Assembly (NCBI RefSeq): GCF_048323675.1
Contig: NZ_JBLWFK010000005.1
Span: 372,001 to 436,000, forward strand
DNA from: Mangrovimicrobium sp048323675
GTDB lineage: Bacteria > Pseudomonadota > Gammaproteobacteria > Pseudomonadales > Halieaceae
Length of the DNA: 64,000 bases
Direction of reading: 5' to 3'
Position numbers and translations under genes: made by a program. Shown one piece after another: positions 18,351 to 26,853 of the stretch. Each line of letters starts with the position of its first letter. Position 1 is the first letter of the stretch. The notes below the pieces were generated by a model. It was given only the letters and a program-made list of their open reading frames with translations, did no database searches and had not been told where the DNA came from.

Positions 18351-19880
18351 ATGCCTCAGTCCTATATAAAACGCATCCTCGATGCCCGGGTCTACGATGT
18401 CGCCAGGGAAACCCCGGTGGATCGCGCCGAGCTGATGTCCCGGCGACTCGGGAACAACGTCTGGTTCAAGCGCGAAGACCTGCAGCCGGTGTTCTCCTTC
18501 AAGTTGCGCGGCGCCTATAACAAGATGCAGCAGCTCAGCGAAGCGGAGCGGCAGTGTGGCGTGGTAGCGGCCTCCGCGGGCAACCATGCCCAGGGCCTGG
18601 CGATGGCCGCCAGCCGCATGGGGGTAAAAGCCACCATCGTGATGCCACGCACTACACCCATTATCAAGGTCGACGCGGTGCGCAATCGCGGCGCCAAGGT
18701 GGTGCTGCACGGCGACTCCTTCGAGGAAGCCGCGGACAAGGCCCAGGAACTGGTCGACACGCAGGGGCTGGTGTATGTCCACCCCTTCGATGATCCCGAT
18801 GTGATTGCCGGGCAGGGTACCGTTGCCATGGAGATTGTGCGGCAACTGCAAAAACCCCTGGACGCCATTTTTGTGCCGGTGGGCGGCGGTGGCCTGCTCG
18901 CCGGTGTCGCCGCCTACATCCGCTATGTCTGGCCCGAGACCCGCATTGTCGGCGTGGAGCCGGAGGACGCCGCCTGCCTGAAGCTGGCCATGGAGCGCCA
19001 GCGCCGCGACAAGCTGCCGGAAGTGGGTATTTTCGCGGAGGGGTGCGCAGTCGCCCAGATCGGCAAAGAGCCGTTCCGGGTTATTCGCGAGACGGTGGAT
19101 GAAGTCATCACTGCCAGCACCGACGAGATGTGCGCGGCGATCAAGGATATCTTCGAGGACACCCGCAGCATCGCCGAACCAGCCGGGGCCCTGGCGCTGG
19201 CCGGGCTGAAGACCTACGTGGAGCGCGAGGGGGTCAGCGGCCAGGACCTGCTGGCCATCGTCAGTGGTGCCAATACCAACTTTGACCGCCTGCGCTATAT
19301 CTCGGAGCGCACGGAAATCGGCGAGCAGCGCGAGGCCGTGCTCTCGGTAACCATTCCGGAAAAACGCGGCAGTTTTCGCAGTTTCTGCGGCGCCCTGGGA
19401 CGCCGCAACATCACCGAATTCAACTACCGCTATGCGGACCCGGGGTCGGCACAGGTGTTTGTGGGGCTGTCCGTGGTTCCCGGCGGCAAGGACCTCGCCG
19501 GCCTGCTCGAGCACCTTGCCGAAAAAGGCTATGAGGCGGTCAACCTGTCCGACAACGAGGTGGCCAAGCTGCACGTGCGCTACATGGTGGGCGGGCATGC
19601 GCCGACCAGCCTGGAGCACGAACGGGTCTATCGCGTCGAGTTTCCTGAACGCCCGGGAACCCTGGCGAAGTTTCTCGCAGGTCTCGGCCAGCGCTGGAAT
19701 ATTTCCATGTTCCACTACCGCAATCACGGTTCCGCCTTTGGCCGGATCCTGATCGGGGTGCAGGTCGCTCCGGCGGAGCGGCGGGAGTTCGAAGCGGTGC
19801 TGGATACCATTGGCTATCGCAACTGGGACGAGTCCGATAATCTTGCTTACCAGCTGTATCTCGGGCGTCGCGTGGACTGA
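18351..19880 (+). CDS. ilvA: Threonine ammonia-lyase, biosynthetic
   Basis: PLP enzyme converting threonine to 2-oxobutyrate, first step of isoleucine synthesis. The PLP lysine lies in VFSFKLRGAYNKM (about residue 54); the phosphate-binding glycine loop is VPVGGGGLLAGVAA. Two C-terminal ACT-like regulatory domains (about residues 330-410 and 425-505) mark it as the allosteric long form. I start at the ATG at 18351 (GGTGG just before), giving 509 residues. The frame is open further upstream only into element E. Confidence 0.96.
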   Translation: MPQSYIKRILDARVYDVARETPVDRAELMSRRLGNNVWFKREDLQPVFSFKLRGAYNKMQQLSEAERQCGVVAASAGNHAQGLAMAASRMGVKATIVMPRTTPIIKVDAVRNRGAKVVLHGDSFEEAADKAQELVDTQGLVYVHPFDDPDVIAGQGTVAMEIVRQLQKPLDAIFVPVGGGGLLAGVAAYIRYVWPETRIVGVEPEDAACLKLAMERQRRDKLPEVGIFAEGCAVAQIGKEPFRVIRETVDEVITASTDEMCAAIKDIFEDTRSIAEPAGALALAGLKTYVEREGVSGQDLLAIVSGANTNFDRLRYISERTEIGEQREAVLSVTIPEKRGSFRSFCGALGRRNITEFNYRYADPGSAQVFVGLSVVPGGKDLAGLLEHLAEKGYEAVNLSDNEVAKLHVRYMVGGHAPTSLEHERVYRVEFPERPGTLAKFLAGLGQRWNISMFHYRNHGSAFGRILIGVQVAPAERREFEAVLDTIGYRNWDESDNLAYQLYLGRRVD

Positions 19881-20118
19881 TGTCCGCTGCGACGTCCAGG
19901 TGAAAAAATATTCCCGAAAAAAAATCGACTTTTTCACTATGAAGTCTGGACAGCGTAATTACTTGTGAAATAATGCCAAAAGTTGCCGCTTGGTCATTTT
20001 CCTGGCACAACTCAAAAAACGCTGAACAGCGCCAGCTTAAATGGCTGAAATAATAGCGGTGAAGGCATCTCACAGAAGTGCCAAACCTTTGGACGTGATA
20101 GAGAGAGTGTAATCCAGC

Positions 20119-20265
20119 GTGGACCGTAAACCCGACTTGATGCTTGTATTGATGGCGGTATTTGGCTTTGGGCTGGTTATCAGCCTGATGCTCCCCATGG
20201 CTGCCAACGAGACTGTTGCCGCTCCGGCATCCGAACTGCAGGCAGGCGTCATCATCGAAGAGTAA
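20119..20265 (+). CDS. Small single-span membrane protein, unknown
   Basis: A 48-residue reading frame starting with GTG: a charged start (MDRKPDLMLV), one hydrophobic helix of about 20 residues (LMLVLMAVFGFGLVISLMLP) and a short acidic tail ending in IIEE. GAGAGAG lies 12 bases before the start, a weak ribosome site. It fills part of the 416-base gap between ilvA and ygfA; a strong hairpin directly follows its stop. I do not recognise a family. Coding is supported by the coherent topology and by the placement, not by homology. Confidence 0.55.
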   Translation: MDRKPDLMLVLMAVFGFGLVISLMLPMAANETVAAPASELQAGVIIEE

Positions 20266-20293
20266 GCGGGTGCGGCTGCGCGCCGCTACCCGC
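20266..20293. terminator. Stem-loop between convergent small gene and ygfA
   Basis: GCGGGT (20266-20271) pairs with ACCCGC (20288-20293), and inside it GCGGC pairs with GCCGC around a five-base loop. Lies between two convergent stops, three bases from the ygfA end. No T run on either strand; a bidirectional terminator or 3'-end stabiliser is likely but not shown. Confidence 0.45.
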
Positions 20294-20296
20294 AGT

Positions 20297-20869
20297 CTAC
20301 CTCCTGCAATTATGCAGGGCAGTTTCTGTCGCGATAAAATCCATCACAACATCCCACGGTTCCCGCGGTAATAACGCTACTTCCTGGCAGGCGTAGCCGA
20401 GCCCGATTTTCAGGGTGGACGAACCCGCCAGGCTGCGGTCGTAAAAACCACCCCCCATTCCCAAGCGGCCTCCGTGCCGGTCCCAGCCGACCAGTGGCAG
20501 CAGGATGACCTCGACGTCACCGGCGGGGATACGCGGCCGGTTCGGCAGCGGTTCCGGTATGCCGAATCGATTGGTAAGCAGCGAATCTCCGGGACTCCAG
20601 GGGGCGAAGCTAAGGTGGTTGTCCGCTTCAATGACCGGCAGGTAGACCTGCTTGCCAGCGTCGGCCAGTTGCCCGAGCAGCGGTGCGGGATCGATTTCCG
20701 CGTCCGCCGCAATGTACCCGGCAAAACTCTGGTAGGCGCTCCAGTCGGGAATGCTGCAGGCGTGGGCAGGCAGATTGGCCGCCGCGACACCGCGCTGCTC
20801 GGGCGTCAGCGCCCGGCGCCGCTGGCGCAGTTCGTTGCGCAGGCGAAGTTTGTCGGTGTTTTCAGGCAT
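20297..20869 (-). CDS. ygfA: 5-formyltetrahydrofolate cyclo-ligase
   Basis: ATP-dependent conversion of 5-formyl-THF to 5,10-methenyl-THF. The family signatures are the N-terminal basic helix (KLRLRNELRQRRRAL) and the C-terminal ILLPLVGWDRHGGRLGMGGGFYDR, which holds the ATP/substrate loop. Length 190. It lies downstream of 6S RNA, in the order zapA-ssrS-ygfA found throughout gammaproteobacteria. Confidence 0.95.
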   Translation of the reverse strand: MPENTDKLRLRNELRQRRRALTPEQRGVAAANLPAHACSIPDWSAYQSFAGYIAADAEIDPAPLLGQLADAGKQVYLPVIEADNHLSFAPWSPGDSLLTNRFGIPEPLPNRPRIPAGDVEVILLPLVGWDRHGGRLGMGGGFYDRSLAGSSTLKIGLGYACQEVALLPREPWDVVMDFIATETALHNCRR

Positions 20870-21010
20870 GCAGTGAATCGCGAATCACGGGCCTGGAAAC
20901 GGCCGGCGCGGGGAGCAGAGTCCTGGCGTGGGTCATGGCAGGCATCGCAATCGGAAGTTCCACAGGAGTGTTTTCGCCCCGGGTTTACTGCTGAGTTGTT
21001 TGGTAAGAGA

Positions 21011-21193
21011 TTCCCGGCGTACCGCTGGCAGCGCTGCCCTTGAACCCGACGGTTCAAGGAGGGGGCACCTGCACTGTTTCAGGCTTTCCGGTCATTGGCC
21101 GGACCTGCACACCAACAGCGGCGAGACACCCCCGGTATTACATTTATCGGCTCGAGGACTGTCTGCCTGGCGCATACGCCAGGGATCCGGGAA
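21011..21193 (-). ncRNA. ssrS: 6S RNA
   Basis: Regulator that binds the sigma-70 holoenzyme by imitating an open promoter. On the minus strand I see the conserved blocks CAGTCCTCGAGCCGATA, CCGCTGTTGGTGTGCAGGT, GCCTGAAACAGTGCAGG and CCTTGAACCGTCGGGTTCAA, in the same order as E. coli 6S. The ends TTCCCGG (21187-21193) and CCGGGAA (21011-21017) close the terminal stem. A TATACT-type -10 lies at 21196-21201, so the primary start may be a few bases inside the stated end. Position between zapA and ygfA is the canonical one. Confidence 0.9.
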
Positions 21194-21250
21194 GCAGTAT
21201 AGCGCAAGCGCAAGAGCCCTTCGCCCTTGATTTTTCCGCGAGAATTGGGT

Positions 21251-21568
21251 TCAGCCGATTTCCAGTTGCCGCAGCTGGTACAGCGCATCGTCCAGTTTGC
21301 GGTTGAGTTTTTCCATTTCGCCGCTGTCTGGCGGGGCCTGGGCGGCGGCGCTCTGGTCCGAGGCCTGCAGTAACTCGTAGCTGATGTTGAGTGCCGCCAT
21401 GACGGCAATGCGCTCGAGGCCGATCACCTTGCCGGAATCGCGGATGCTGCGCATCTGCTTGTCGAGGTATTTGGCGGACACGATCAGTTCGGCCTCCTGC
21501 TCTTCGGGGCAGGCGACCTGGTATTCCTTGTCCAGGATCTTGACCGTGACGGTATTGGTCGGGGGCAC
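21251..21568 (-). CDS. zapA: Cell division protein ZapA
   Basis: Z-ring-associated protein that bundles FtsZ filaments. Starting at the GTG at 21568 gives 105 residues: N-terminal beta-strands with TVTVKILDKEYQVACPEEQ, typical of ZapA, then a helix and a C-terminal coiled coil (SGEMEKLNRKLDDALYQL). The GTG is five bases past the stop of the upstream small gene, so the two form an operon; longer in-frame starts would run into that gene. Confidence 0.93.
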   Translation of the reverse strand: MPPTNTVTVKILDKEYQVACPEEQEAELIVSAKYLDKQMRSIRDSGKVIGLERIAVMAALNISYELLQASDQSAAAQAPPDSGEMEKLNRKLDDALYQLRQLEIG

Positions 21569-21573
21569 GGGGA

Positions 21574-21774
21574 TTACTCCATGGTGCGCAGGCGGGTGAT
21601 CATGGCCTCTACCTTGGAACGGGCCATTTCGTTTTTGTCGATTAACTCCTGGCGTTCCTGTTGCCAGCTGGCAACCTGGGCCTTGAGCGACTTGTTTTCC
21701 CTGTTCAGCAACTGGCACAGGCTGATCAATTCGTCGATCTTCTGCTCCAGCGCCTTTACTTGCTTGTCGGCCAT
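21574..21774 (-). CDS. Small coiled-coil protein, TIGR02449-type (ZapB-like)
   Basis: A 66-residue, almost entirely helical protein with heptads (VKALEQKIDELISLCQLL, NRENKSLKAQ, and so on). This matches the small family found directly upstream of zapA in pseudomonads and relatives (TIGR02449) and resembles ZapB in size and pattern, which suggests a Z-ring role; that role is inferred from context. A good sigma-70 promoter lies 35 bases upstream. Confidence 0.82.
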   Translation of the reverse strand: MADKQVKALEQKIDELISLCQLLNRENKSLKAQVASWQQERQELIDKNEMARSKVEAMITRLRTME

Positions 21775-21808
21775 CGGGTTGTACTGGTCTTAGCTTGACA
21801 GGAGTTTT

Positions 21809-21837
21809 ACTATAAGGGCGCTATCAGGCAAGGTCAA
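21809..21837 (-). promoter_or_regulatory. Sigma-70 promoter for the zapA operon
   Basis: On the minus strand TTGACC (21837-21832) and TATAGT (21814-21809) with a 17-base spacer, 35 bases before the ATG of the coiled-coil gene. Five of six consensus bases in each box. Confidence 0.7.
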
Positions 21838-21932
21838 CGAAACAAAATCAATGAAAATCAACAGCCTGCCGGGTTTTTCTGCAACAGGGCCAAAACAGGT
21901 ACCGGCGCGTTCCAACGCACGCCGCACGAGCG

Positions 21933-22508
21933 ATGATTGAACTGACAGATTACTCCGAAACCCCCTTTGACTTCGACGAGGTCGCCGGCTACCTGCTGGA
22001 GCAGGGAATCGATGCCAGCCCATCGGGAATCCACGGCTGCCTCTGCGGCCTGCTGGCGGCGGGCGCGCCGGCGGAACCGGAGGCCGGCCTGGCCCTGCTG
22101 GGCCAGGCCATGTCCTTCGATCTCTACGGCGAACTGGCCGGCCTGGTGATGGGGCTGTACGAGGTCTCCTCGGCGGCGCTGGAGGACGAGGAATTCGACT
22201 TTCATCCCCTGCTGCCCGACGACGAGGCTGAAATCGGCGAGCGCACGGGGGCGCTGGCGGACTGGGTTCGCGGCTTCATCAACGGTTTCGCCCAGGTCAA
22301 CCAGGCCGAGCTGCGCAAGGACAGCGGCGAGATCCTGGGCGACTTCGCGGCTATCGCCGAGGCCTGTGTCGGCGAGGCTGACGACGACGATGAGGCGGAG
22401 GACAGTTACCACGAACTGGTGGAATACCTGCGCTTCGGCGCCCTCAATATCTACATGGACAGTCGCGTTTCGGCCCCGGCCAGCAACGGCAAGCCCTCCC
22501 TGCACTGA
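21933..22508 (+). CDS. UPF0149 family protein (YgfB type)
   Basis: The 191-residue acidic protein has the family N-terminus SGIHGCLCGLLAAGAP and a C-terminal acidic stretch (EADDDDEAEDSYHELVEYLRF). YgfB-type genes stand in front of pepP and the ubiH operon in gammaproteobacteria, as here. Molecular function unclear; in Pseudomonas the homologue influences antibiotic resistance through AlpA, but nothing here shows that. Its stop overlaps the pepP start (TGATG). Confidence 0.92.
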   Translation: MIELTDYSETPFDFDEVAGYLLEQGIDASPSGIHGCLCGLLAAGAPAEPEAGLALLGQAMSFDLYGELAGLVMGLYEVSSAALEDEEFDFHPLLPDDEAEIGERTGALADWVRGFINGFAQVNQAELRKDSGEILGDFAAIAEACVGEADDDDEAEDSYHELVEYLRFGALNIYMDSRVSAPASNGKPSLH

Positions 22509-23869
22509 TGGCCACCCTGCGCATCGAGTCCACTCCCCCCGCGGGGAGCAAGCTGCGGATTTCCGCCAGTGAATTCACCCGTCGCCGCCGGCGCCTGATG
22601 GACATGATGGAACCCAACAGTATTGCCATCGTTCCCTCGGCCCGGGAAACGCAGCGCTCCCGCGATACCGAGCACCCCTTCCGCCAGGACAGTGATTTCT
22701 ACTACCTGTGCGGTTTTGTCGAACCCGAGTCGGTGCTGGTGCTGGTGCCGGGCCGCGACCACGGGGAGTTCGTGATGTTCTGCCGCGAGCGCGACCCGGC
22801 ACAGGAGTTGTGGCACGGGCGGCGCGCCGGTCCCGAGGGGGCCTGCGAGCATTTCGGTGCTGACGATGCCTTCCCGGTCAGCGATATCGACGAGATTCTT
22901 CCCGGCCTGATCGAGGGCAGGGAGCGGGTCTACTACTCCATGGGCCGCAGCGCCGGTTTTGACCGCCGCATCATGGACTGGGTAAACAGCATTCGCAGCA
23001 AGGAGTCCAGCGGCGCCGTGCCGCCGGGCGAATTTACCGACCTCGACCACATGTTGCACGACATGCGCCTGATCAAGAGCGCCGCCGAACTGCGCCTGAT
23101 GCGCCGGGCCGGCGAGATTACCGCCGCCGCCCATCGCCGGGTCATGCAGGCCTGCGAGCCGGGTCTGCCCGAATACCAGCTGGAGGGCGAGATGCACTAC
23201 CAGTTCACCCGTGGCGGCGCGCGCTTTCCCGCCTACCAGAGCATCGTCGGCGGCGGTCGCAATGCCTGCACCCTGCACTACGTGGAGAACCGCGACCGGC
23301 TGCGCGATGGCGACCTGGTGCTGATCGACGCCGGCTGTGAATTCGAGTACTACGCCGCGGACGTCACCCGCACCTTCCCGGTGAACGGGCGCTTCAGCCC
23401 GGAACAGCGACAGCTCTACGACCTGGTGCTGGCCGCCCACCAGGCCGCCTGTGCCGAGATCCGTCCCGGGAACCACTGGAACCAGCCACACGACGCCAGC
23501 GTGCGGGTGCTGACCGAGGGGCTGTGTGCACTGGGCCTGCTCGAAGGCGATCCAGAAGCCGCGATCGAGTCCGGGGCCTACCGGGAATTCTACATGCACC
23601 GGGTCGGGCACTGGCTGGGCCTCGACGTGCACGACGTGGGTGATTACCGGGTCGGTGGGGAATGGCGGATGCTGGAACCGGGGATGGTATTGACGGTTGA
23701 ACCGGGCATATACGTGGCGGCGGACAACACGTCGGTAGCGCGCAAGTGGCGCGGCATCGGCATCCGCATCGAGGATGACGTGGTGGTGACTCCCGGTGGT
23801 TACGAACTGCTTACCGAAGGGGCGCCGCGTCGGCCGGATGATATTGAAACCCTGATGGCCGGCGGATGA
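22508..23869 (+). CDS. pepP: Xaa-Pro aminopeptidase
   Basis: Dinuclear-metal peptidase that removes N-terminal residues preceding proline. An N-terminal creatinase-like domain (about 1-190) precedes the pita-bread catalytic domain. Metal ligands: the first Asp in LIDAGCEFEYY, the second in ADVTRTFPV, the His in HRVGHWLGLDVHDVG, and the Glu residues in LTVEPGIY and IRIEDDVVV. Length 453; homologues usually begin near the RISASEF segment, so the first 15 residues may be optional. Overlaps both neighbours (TGATG before, ATGA after), a tight operon. Confidence 0.95.
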   Translation: MATLRIESTPPAGSKLRISASEFTRRRRRLMDMMEPNSIAIVPSARETQRSRDTEHPFRQDSDFYYLCGFVEPESVLVLVPGRDHGEFVMFCRERDPAQELWHGRRAGPEGACEHFGADDAFPVSDIDEILPGLIEGRERVYYSMGRSAGFDRRIMDWVNSIRSKESSGAVPPGEFTDLDHMLHDMRLIKSAAELRLMRRAGEITAAAHRRVMQACEPGLPEYQLEGEMHYQFTRGGARFPAYQSIVGGGRNACTLHYVENRDRLRDGDLVLIDAGCEFEYYAADVTRTFPVNGRFSPEQRQLYDLVLAAHQAACAEIRPGNHWNQPHDASVRVLTEGLCALGLLEGDPEAAIESGAYREFYMHRVGHWLGLDVHDVGDYRVGGEWRMLEPGMVLTVEPGIYVAADNTSVARKWRGIGIRIEDDVVVTPGGYELLTEGAPRRPDDIETLMAGG

Positions 23870-25098
23870 GCGAGATGCGCGATATCGTCATCGCCGGCGG
23901 GGGCATGGTGGGTATCAGCCTGGCGCTGCGGCTAGCCCGGCAATTGCCGGGTGAGCGACGCATCACCCTGGTTGAGGGTTTTCCCCTGCCCACGGACAGC
24001 GCGCAACAGTCGGCCTATCACCCCTCTTTCGATGCCCGGTCGACGGCACTGAGCTACTCCAGCCAGTCCATCTTTGTGGCACTGGGGCTCTGGGACGCTA
24101 TCGCCCGGCATGCCTGCCCGATCGAAACCATCCACGTGTCCAATCGCGGCCGCTTCGGCAGTGCCCTGCTGCGCGCTGCGGATTACGGCTGGCCGGCGCT
24201 CGGCTATGTGGTTGAAAATCCCTGGCTGGGGCGCTGCCTGGCGTCCGCCCTGCGCGCCAGCGAAGTGGAAATCCTGAGCCCGGCTACCGTGGAAACCGCG
24301 CGCGTGATCCCGGCGGGGCAAAAACTCGCGCTTTCGGGCGAAGGGCCGGAGTCCCTGGAGACCCGTTTGCTGGTCGTCGCCGATGGTGCGGGCTCCGGCC
24401 TGCGTCAGCGGCTCGGTTTCAGTGCGCATGAGAAGAGTTACGGCCAGCAGGCGCTGGTGGGGAACGTGGCCCATGCCCAGCCGCACGGCGGCCGGGCCTT
24501 CGAGCGCTTCACCGCCAATGGCCCGCTGGCCCTGTTGCCGCTGCCCGGTGTCAGCGGCGCGCCGCACCGCAGTGCGCTGGTCTGGACGGTGGACCCCGAA
24601 CGCGGCAGCCGGCTGCGCGACTGTGCGCAGGCGGAATTCCTGGGCGAGTTGCAGGAGGCCTTCGGTTACCGCCTCGGCCGCCTGCAGCAGGTCGGCGAGC
24701 GGGCGCACTACCCCCTGTCACTGGTGCAGTCGGCGGAGCAGGTACGCAGCGGTGTGGTGGTCATGGGCAATGCCGCCCATGCGCTGCACCCGGTGGCCGG
24801 ACAGGGCTTCAACCTGGCCCTGCGGGCGGTGGCGGTCCTGGCGGATACACTCGCCGAAGCGCTGGAGCAGGGCGAGTCCTGCGGTGACCTGGCGGTCCTG
24901 GAGCGCTACGAGCGACGCCAGCGCGGTGACCAGCGGCGCACCATCGCCTTCAGCGACAGCCTGCCGGGCCTGTTCAGCCACCCCGGCCCCCTGCTCGGGT
25001 TGACCCGCGACCTGTCCCTCGCCGGCCTGGATATCCTGCCGGCACTGAAGCGCGAATTCGTGCGCCACACCGCCGGTGTGGCGGCGCTGGGAGAATAA
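23866..25098 (+). CDS. ubiH: 2-octaprenyl-6-methoxyphenol hydroxylase
   Basis: FAD-dependent monooxygenase of aerobic ubiquinone synthesis. FAD dinucleotide motif IVIAGGGMVGISLALRLA at the N-terminus; the second FAD motif is GNAAHALHPVAGQGFNLALRA, about residue 300. Length 410. Placed after pepP in the usual pepP-ubiH-ubiI order, with ATGA overlap with pepP. Confidence 0.93.
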   Translation: MSEMRDIVIAGGGMVGISLALRLARQLPGERRITLVEGFPLPTDSAQQSAYHPSFDARSTALSYSSQSIFVALGLWDAIARHACPIETIHVSNRGRFGSALLRAADYGWPALGYVVENPWLGRCLASALRASEVEILSPATVETARVIPAGQKLALSGEGPESLETRLLVVADGAGSGLRQRLGFSAHEKSYGQQALVGNVAHAQPHGGRAFERFTANGPLALLPLPGVSGAPHRSALVWTVDPERGSRLRDCAQAEFLGELQEAFGYRLGRLQQVGERAHYPLSLVQSAEQVRSGVVVMGNAAHALHPVAGQGFNLALRAVAVLADTLAEALEQGESCGDLAVLERYERRQRGDQRRTIAFSDSLPGLFSHPGPLLGLTRDLSLAGLDILPALKREFVRHTAGVAALGE

Positions 25099-25099
25099 T

Positions 25100-26317
25100 A
25101 TGCCCGCTACTTCCCGCTATGACGCGGTGGTCATCGGTGCCGGTATCGCCGGCAGTGCCCTCGCCATTGCCCTGGCCCGGGGCGGTCTGGAGGTGGCGCT
25201 GGTGGAGGCCCGCCCCCTGCAGCGCATCGACCTGCCCGTGGAACTGGAGCTGGGCGCGTTCGACCAGCGGGTCAGTGCGCTGACCCCGGCATCGGTGCGC
25301 CTGCTGGAGGAACTGGGGGCGTGGCCGCTGGTGGAGGCCTATCGCCACTGCGCCTACCGCCACATGGCCGTGTGGGATGCCGAGGGCACTGGCCGGATCG
25401 AGTTTGACTGTGCAGAACTGCAGGCGCCGGTGTTGGGGCATATCGTCGAGAATCGCGTCGTCGTGGACAGCCTGCTGGCGGTGCTCGATGCGTCCCCGGC
25501 CATCCGCCAGTTGAGCACCAGCCGGCTGCAAGCCTGTGAGCGGCAGGCCGACGGCGACATGCTGCTGAGCCTCGACAGCGGGGACCAGCTGCGCACTTCA
25601 CTGCTTGTCGGCGCCGACGGTGCGCTTTCCCGGGTGCGCGAGCTCTGCGCCTTCAGCACCCGCGAGTGGGACTACGGCCACGCCGCCATCGTCGCCACCA
25701 TCCAGACCGAGCGACCCCATGCGGATACCGCCTGGCAGCGTTTCCTGCCCAGCGGACCGCTGGCCTTCCTGCCCCTGCCGGGCACCCGGGAGACCCATTT
25801 CAGTTCGATCGTGTGGTCGCTGGATTCCCCCCTGGCGGAACCGCTGGTGGGCTGCAGCGATGCCGACTTCTGCGCCGAACTGACCCGTGCCTCCGAGGCC
25901 TGCCTCGGCCAGGTGCTGGCGGTGGGGCCGCGCGCCAGCTTCCCCCTGCGCCAGCGCCACGCCCGGGACTATATCCAGCCCGGTGTCGCCCTGGTGGGCG
26001 ATGCTGCGCATACCATTCACCCGCTGGCTGGCCAGGGCATCAATCTCGGCCTGGCGGATGTGGCGGCCCTGGCCGGCGAGGTCCGCAGCGCCGCAGCCCG
26101 GGGCCTGTCGCCCGGACAGCTCGAGGTGCTGGCCCGCTACCAGCGCCAGCGCAAGGGCGAGAACCTGCTGATGATGGGGGCCATGGAAGGCTTCAAGCGC
26201 CTGTTCGAGCAGCAATCCCTGCCGCTGCGCTGGCTGCGCAACGCCGGCATGCGCGGCGTGGGTGGCGTAGCTCCGCTGAAGCGCCAGTTGATGCGCCACG
26301 CCATGGGTATCAGCTGA
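25100..26317 (+). CDS. ubiI: UbiI/VisC-type ubiquinone hydroxylase
   Basis: Second FAD monooxygenase of the UbiH/UbiI/UbiF group. N-terminal VVIGAGIAGSALAIALARGG and GDAAHTIHPLAGQGINLGLADV near residue 302. The start ATG at 25100 is one base after the ubiH stop, with a GGGAGA ribosome site inside the ubiH end. The neighbourhood argues for UbiI (C5 hydroxylation), but which ring position each paralogue modifies cannot be read from sequence. Length 405. Confidence 0.87.
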   Translation: MPATSRYDAVVIGAGIAGSALAIALARGGLEVALVEARPLQRIDLPVELELGAFDQRVSALTPASVRLLEELGAWPLVEAYRHCAYRHMAVWDAEGTGRIEFDCAELQAPVLGHIVENRVVVDSLLAVLDASPAIRQLSTSRLQACERQADGDMLLSLDSGDQLRTSLLVGADGALSRVRELCAFSTREWDYGHAAIVATIQTERPHADTAWQRFLPSGPLAFLPLPGTRETHFSSIVWSLDSPLAEPLVGCSDADFCAELTRASEACLGQVLAVGPRASFPLRQRHARDYIQPGVALVGDAAHTIHPLAGQGINLGLADVAALAGEVRSAAARGLSPGQLEVLARYQRQRKGENLLMMGAMEGFKRLFEQQSLPLRWLRNAGMRGVGGVAPLKRQLMRHAMGIS

Positions 26318-26415
26318 GTCCGCGCGCCGTATTGTTTTTCATCTATCGACAGTTAGAATGACCCGGTCAACCGCACCCGCCCCGGATTCCGGGCATTGCC
26401 GCCAGAGGACAGCAA

Positions 26416-26808
26416 ATGAGCCAGACGCCCAGTGAACTGAAATACGCCAGGAGCCACGAATGGGCCCGCCTCGAAGAGGATGGCACAGTAACTGTCGGCA
26501 TTACCGACCACGCCCAGGACGCGCTGGGCGACGTGGTCTTTGTCGAGCTGCCCGAGATCGGCAATACCCTGTCCGCTGGCGACGAGGCCGGAGTGGTGGA
26601 ATCGGTCAAGGCCGCGTCGGATATCTACGCACCGGTGAGCGGTGAAGTAATCGCCGTCAACGAAGCACTTGAAGACGAACCGGAGACGGTCAACGCCGAT
26701 CCCTACAACGATGGCTGGTTTTTCAAGCTGCAGCCCAGTGATACCACTGAGCTGGACGAACTGCTGAGCGCGGACGAATACAATGAAGCCTGCGACGAGG
26801 ACGACTAG
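26416..26808 (+). CDS. gcvH: Glycine cleavage system H protein
   Basis: Lipoyl carrier of the glycine cleavage system. Lipoylated Lys in VVESVKAASDIYAPVSG (about residue 64). Length 130 with the usual acidic C-terminal tail. It is alone: gcvT and gcvP are not adjacent in this window. I see no glycine riboswitch in the 98 bases upstream, which are too short for one. A terminator overlaps its stop codon. Confidence 0.97.
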   Translation: MSQTPSELKYARSHEWARLEEDGTVTVGITDHAQDALGDVVFVELPEIGNTLSAGDEAGVVESVKAASDIYAPVSGEVIAVNEALEDEPETVNADPYNDGWFFKLQPSDTTELDELLSADEYNEACDEDD

Positions 26809-26822
26809 TCCTCCTCGCTTTT
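26792..26822 (+). terminator. Intrinsic terminator of gcvH
   Basis: Eleven-base stem with one mismatch (26792-26802 against 26808-26818), five-base loop containing the TAG stop, followed by TTTT. The hairpin is partly inside the coding sequence of the acidic tail. Confidence 0.7.
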
Positions 26823-26853
26823 CCACTCGTACCGCGAATTTCACGGGAAAACA

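Noticed and set aside
26318..26415. Glycine riboswitch in front of gcvH
   Set aside because: The gap is under 100 bases and shows none of the tandem glycine aptamer motifs.
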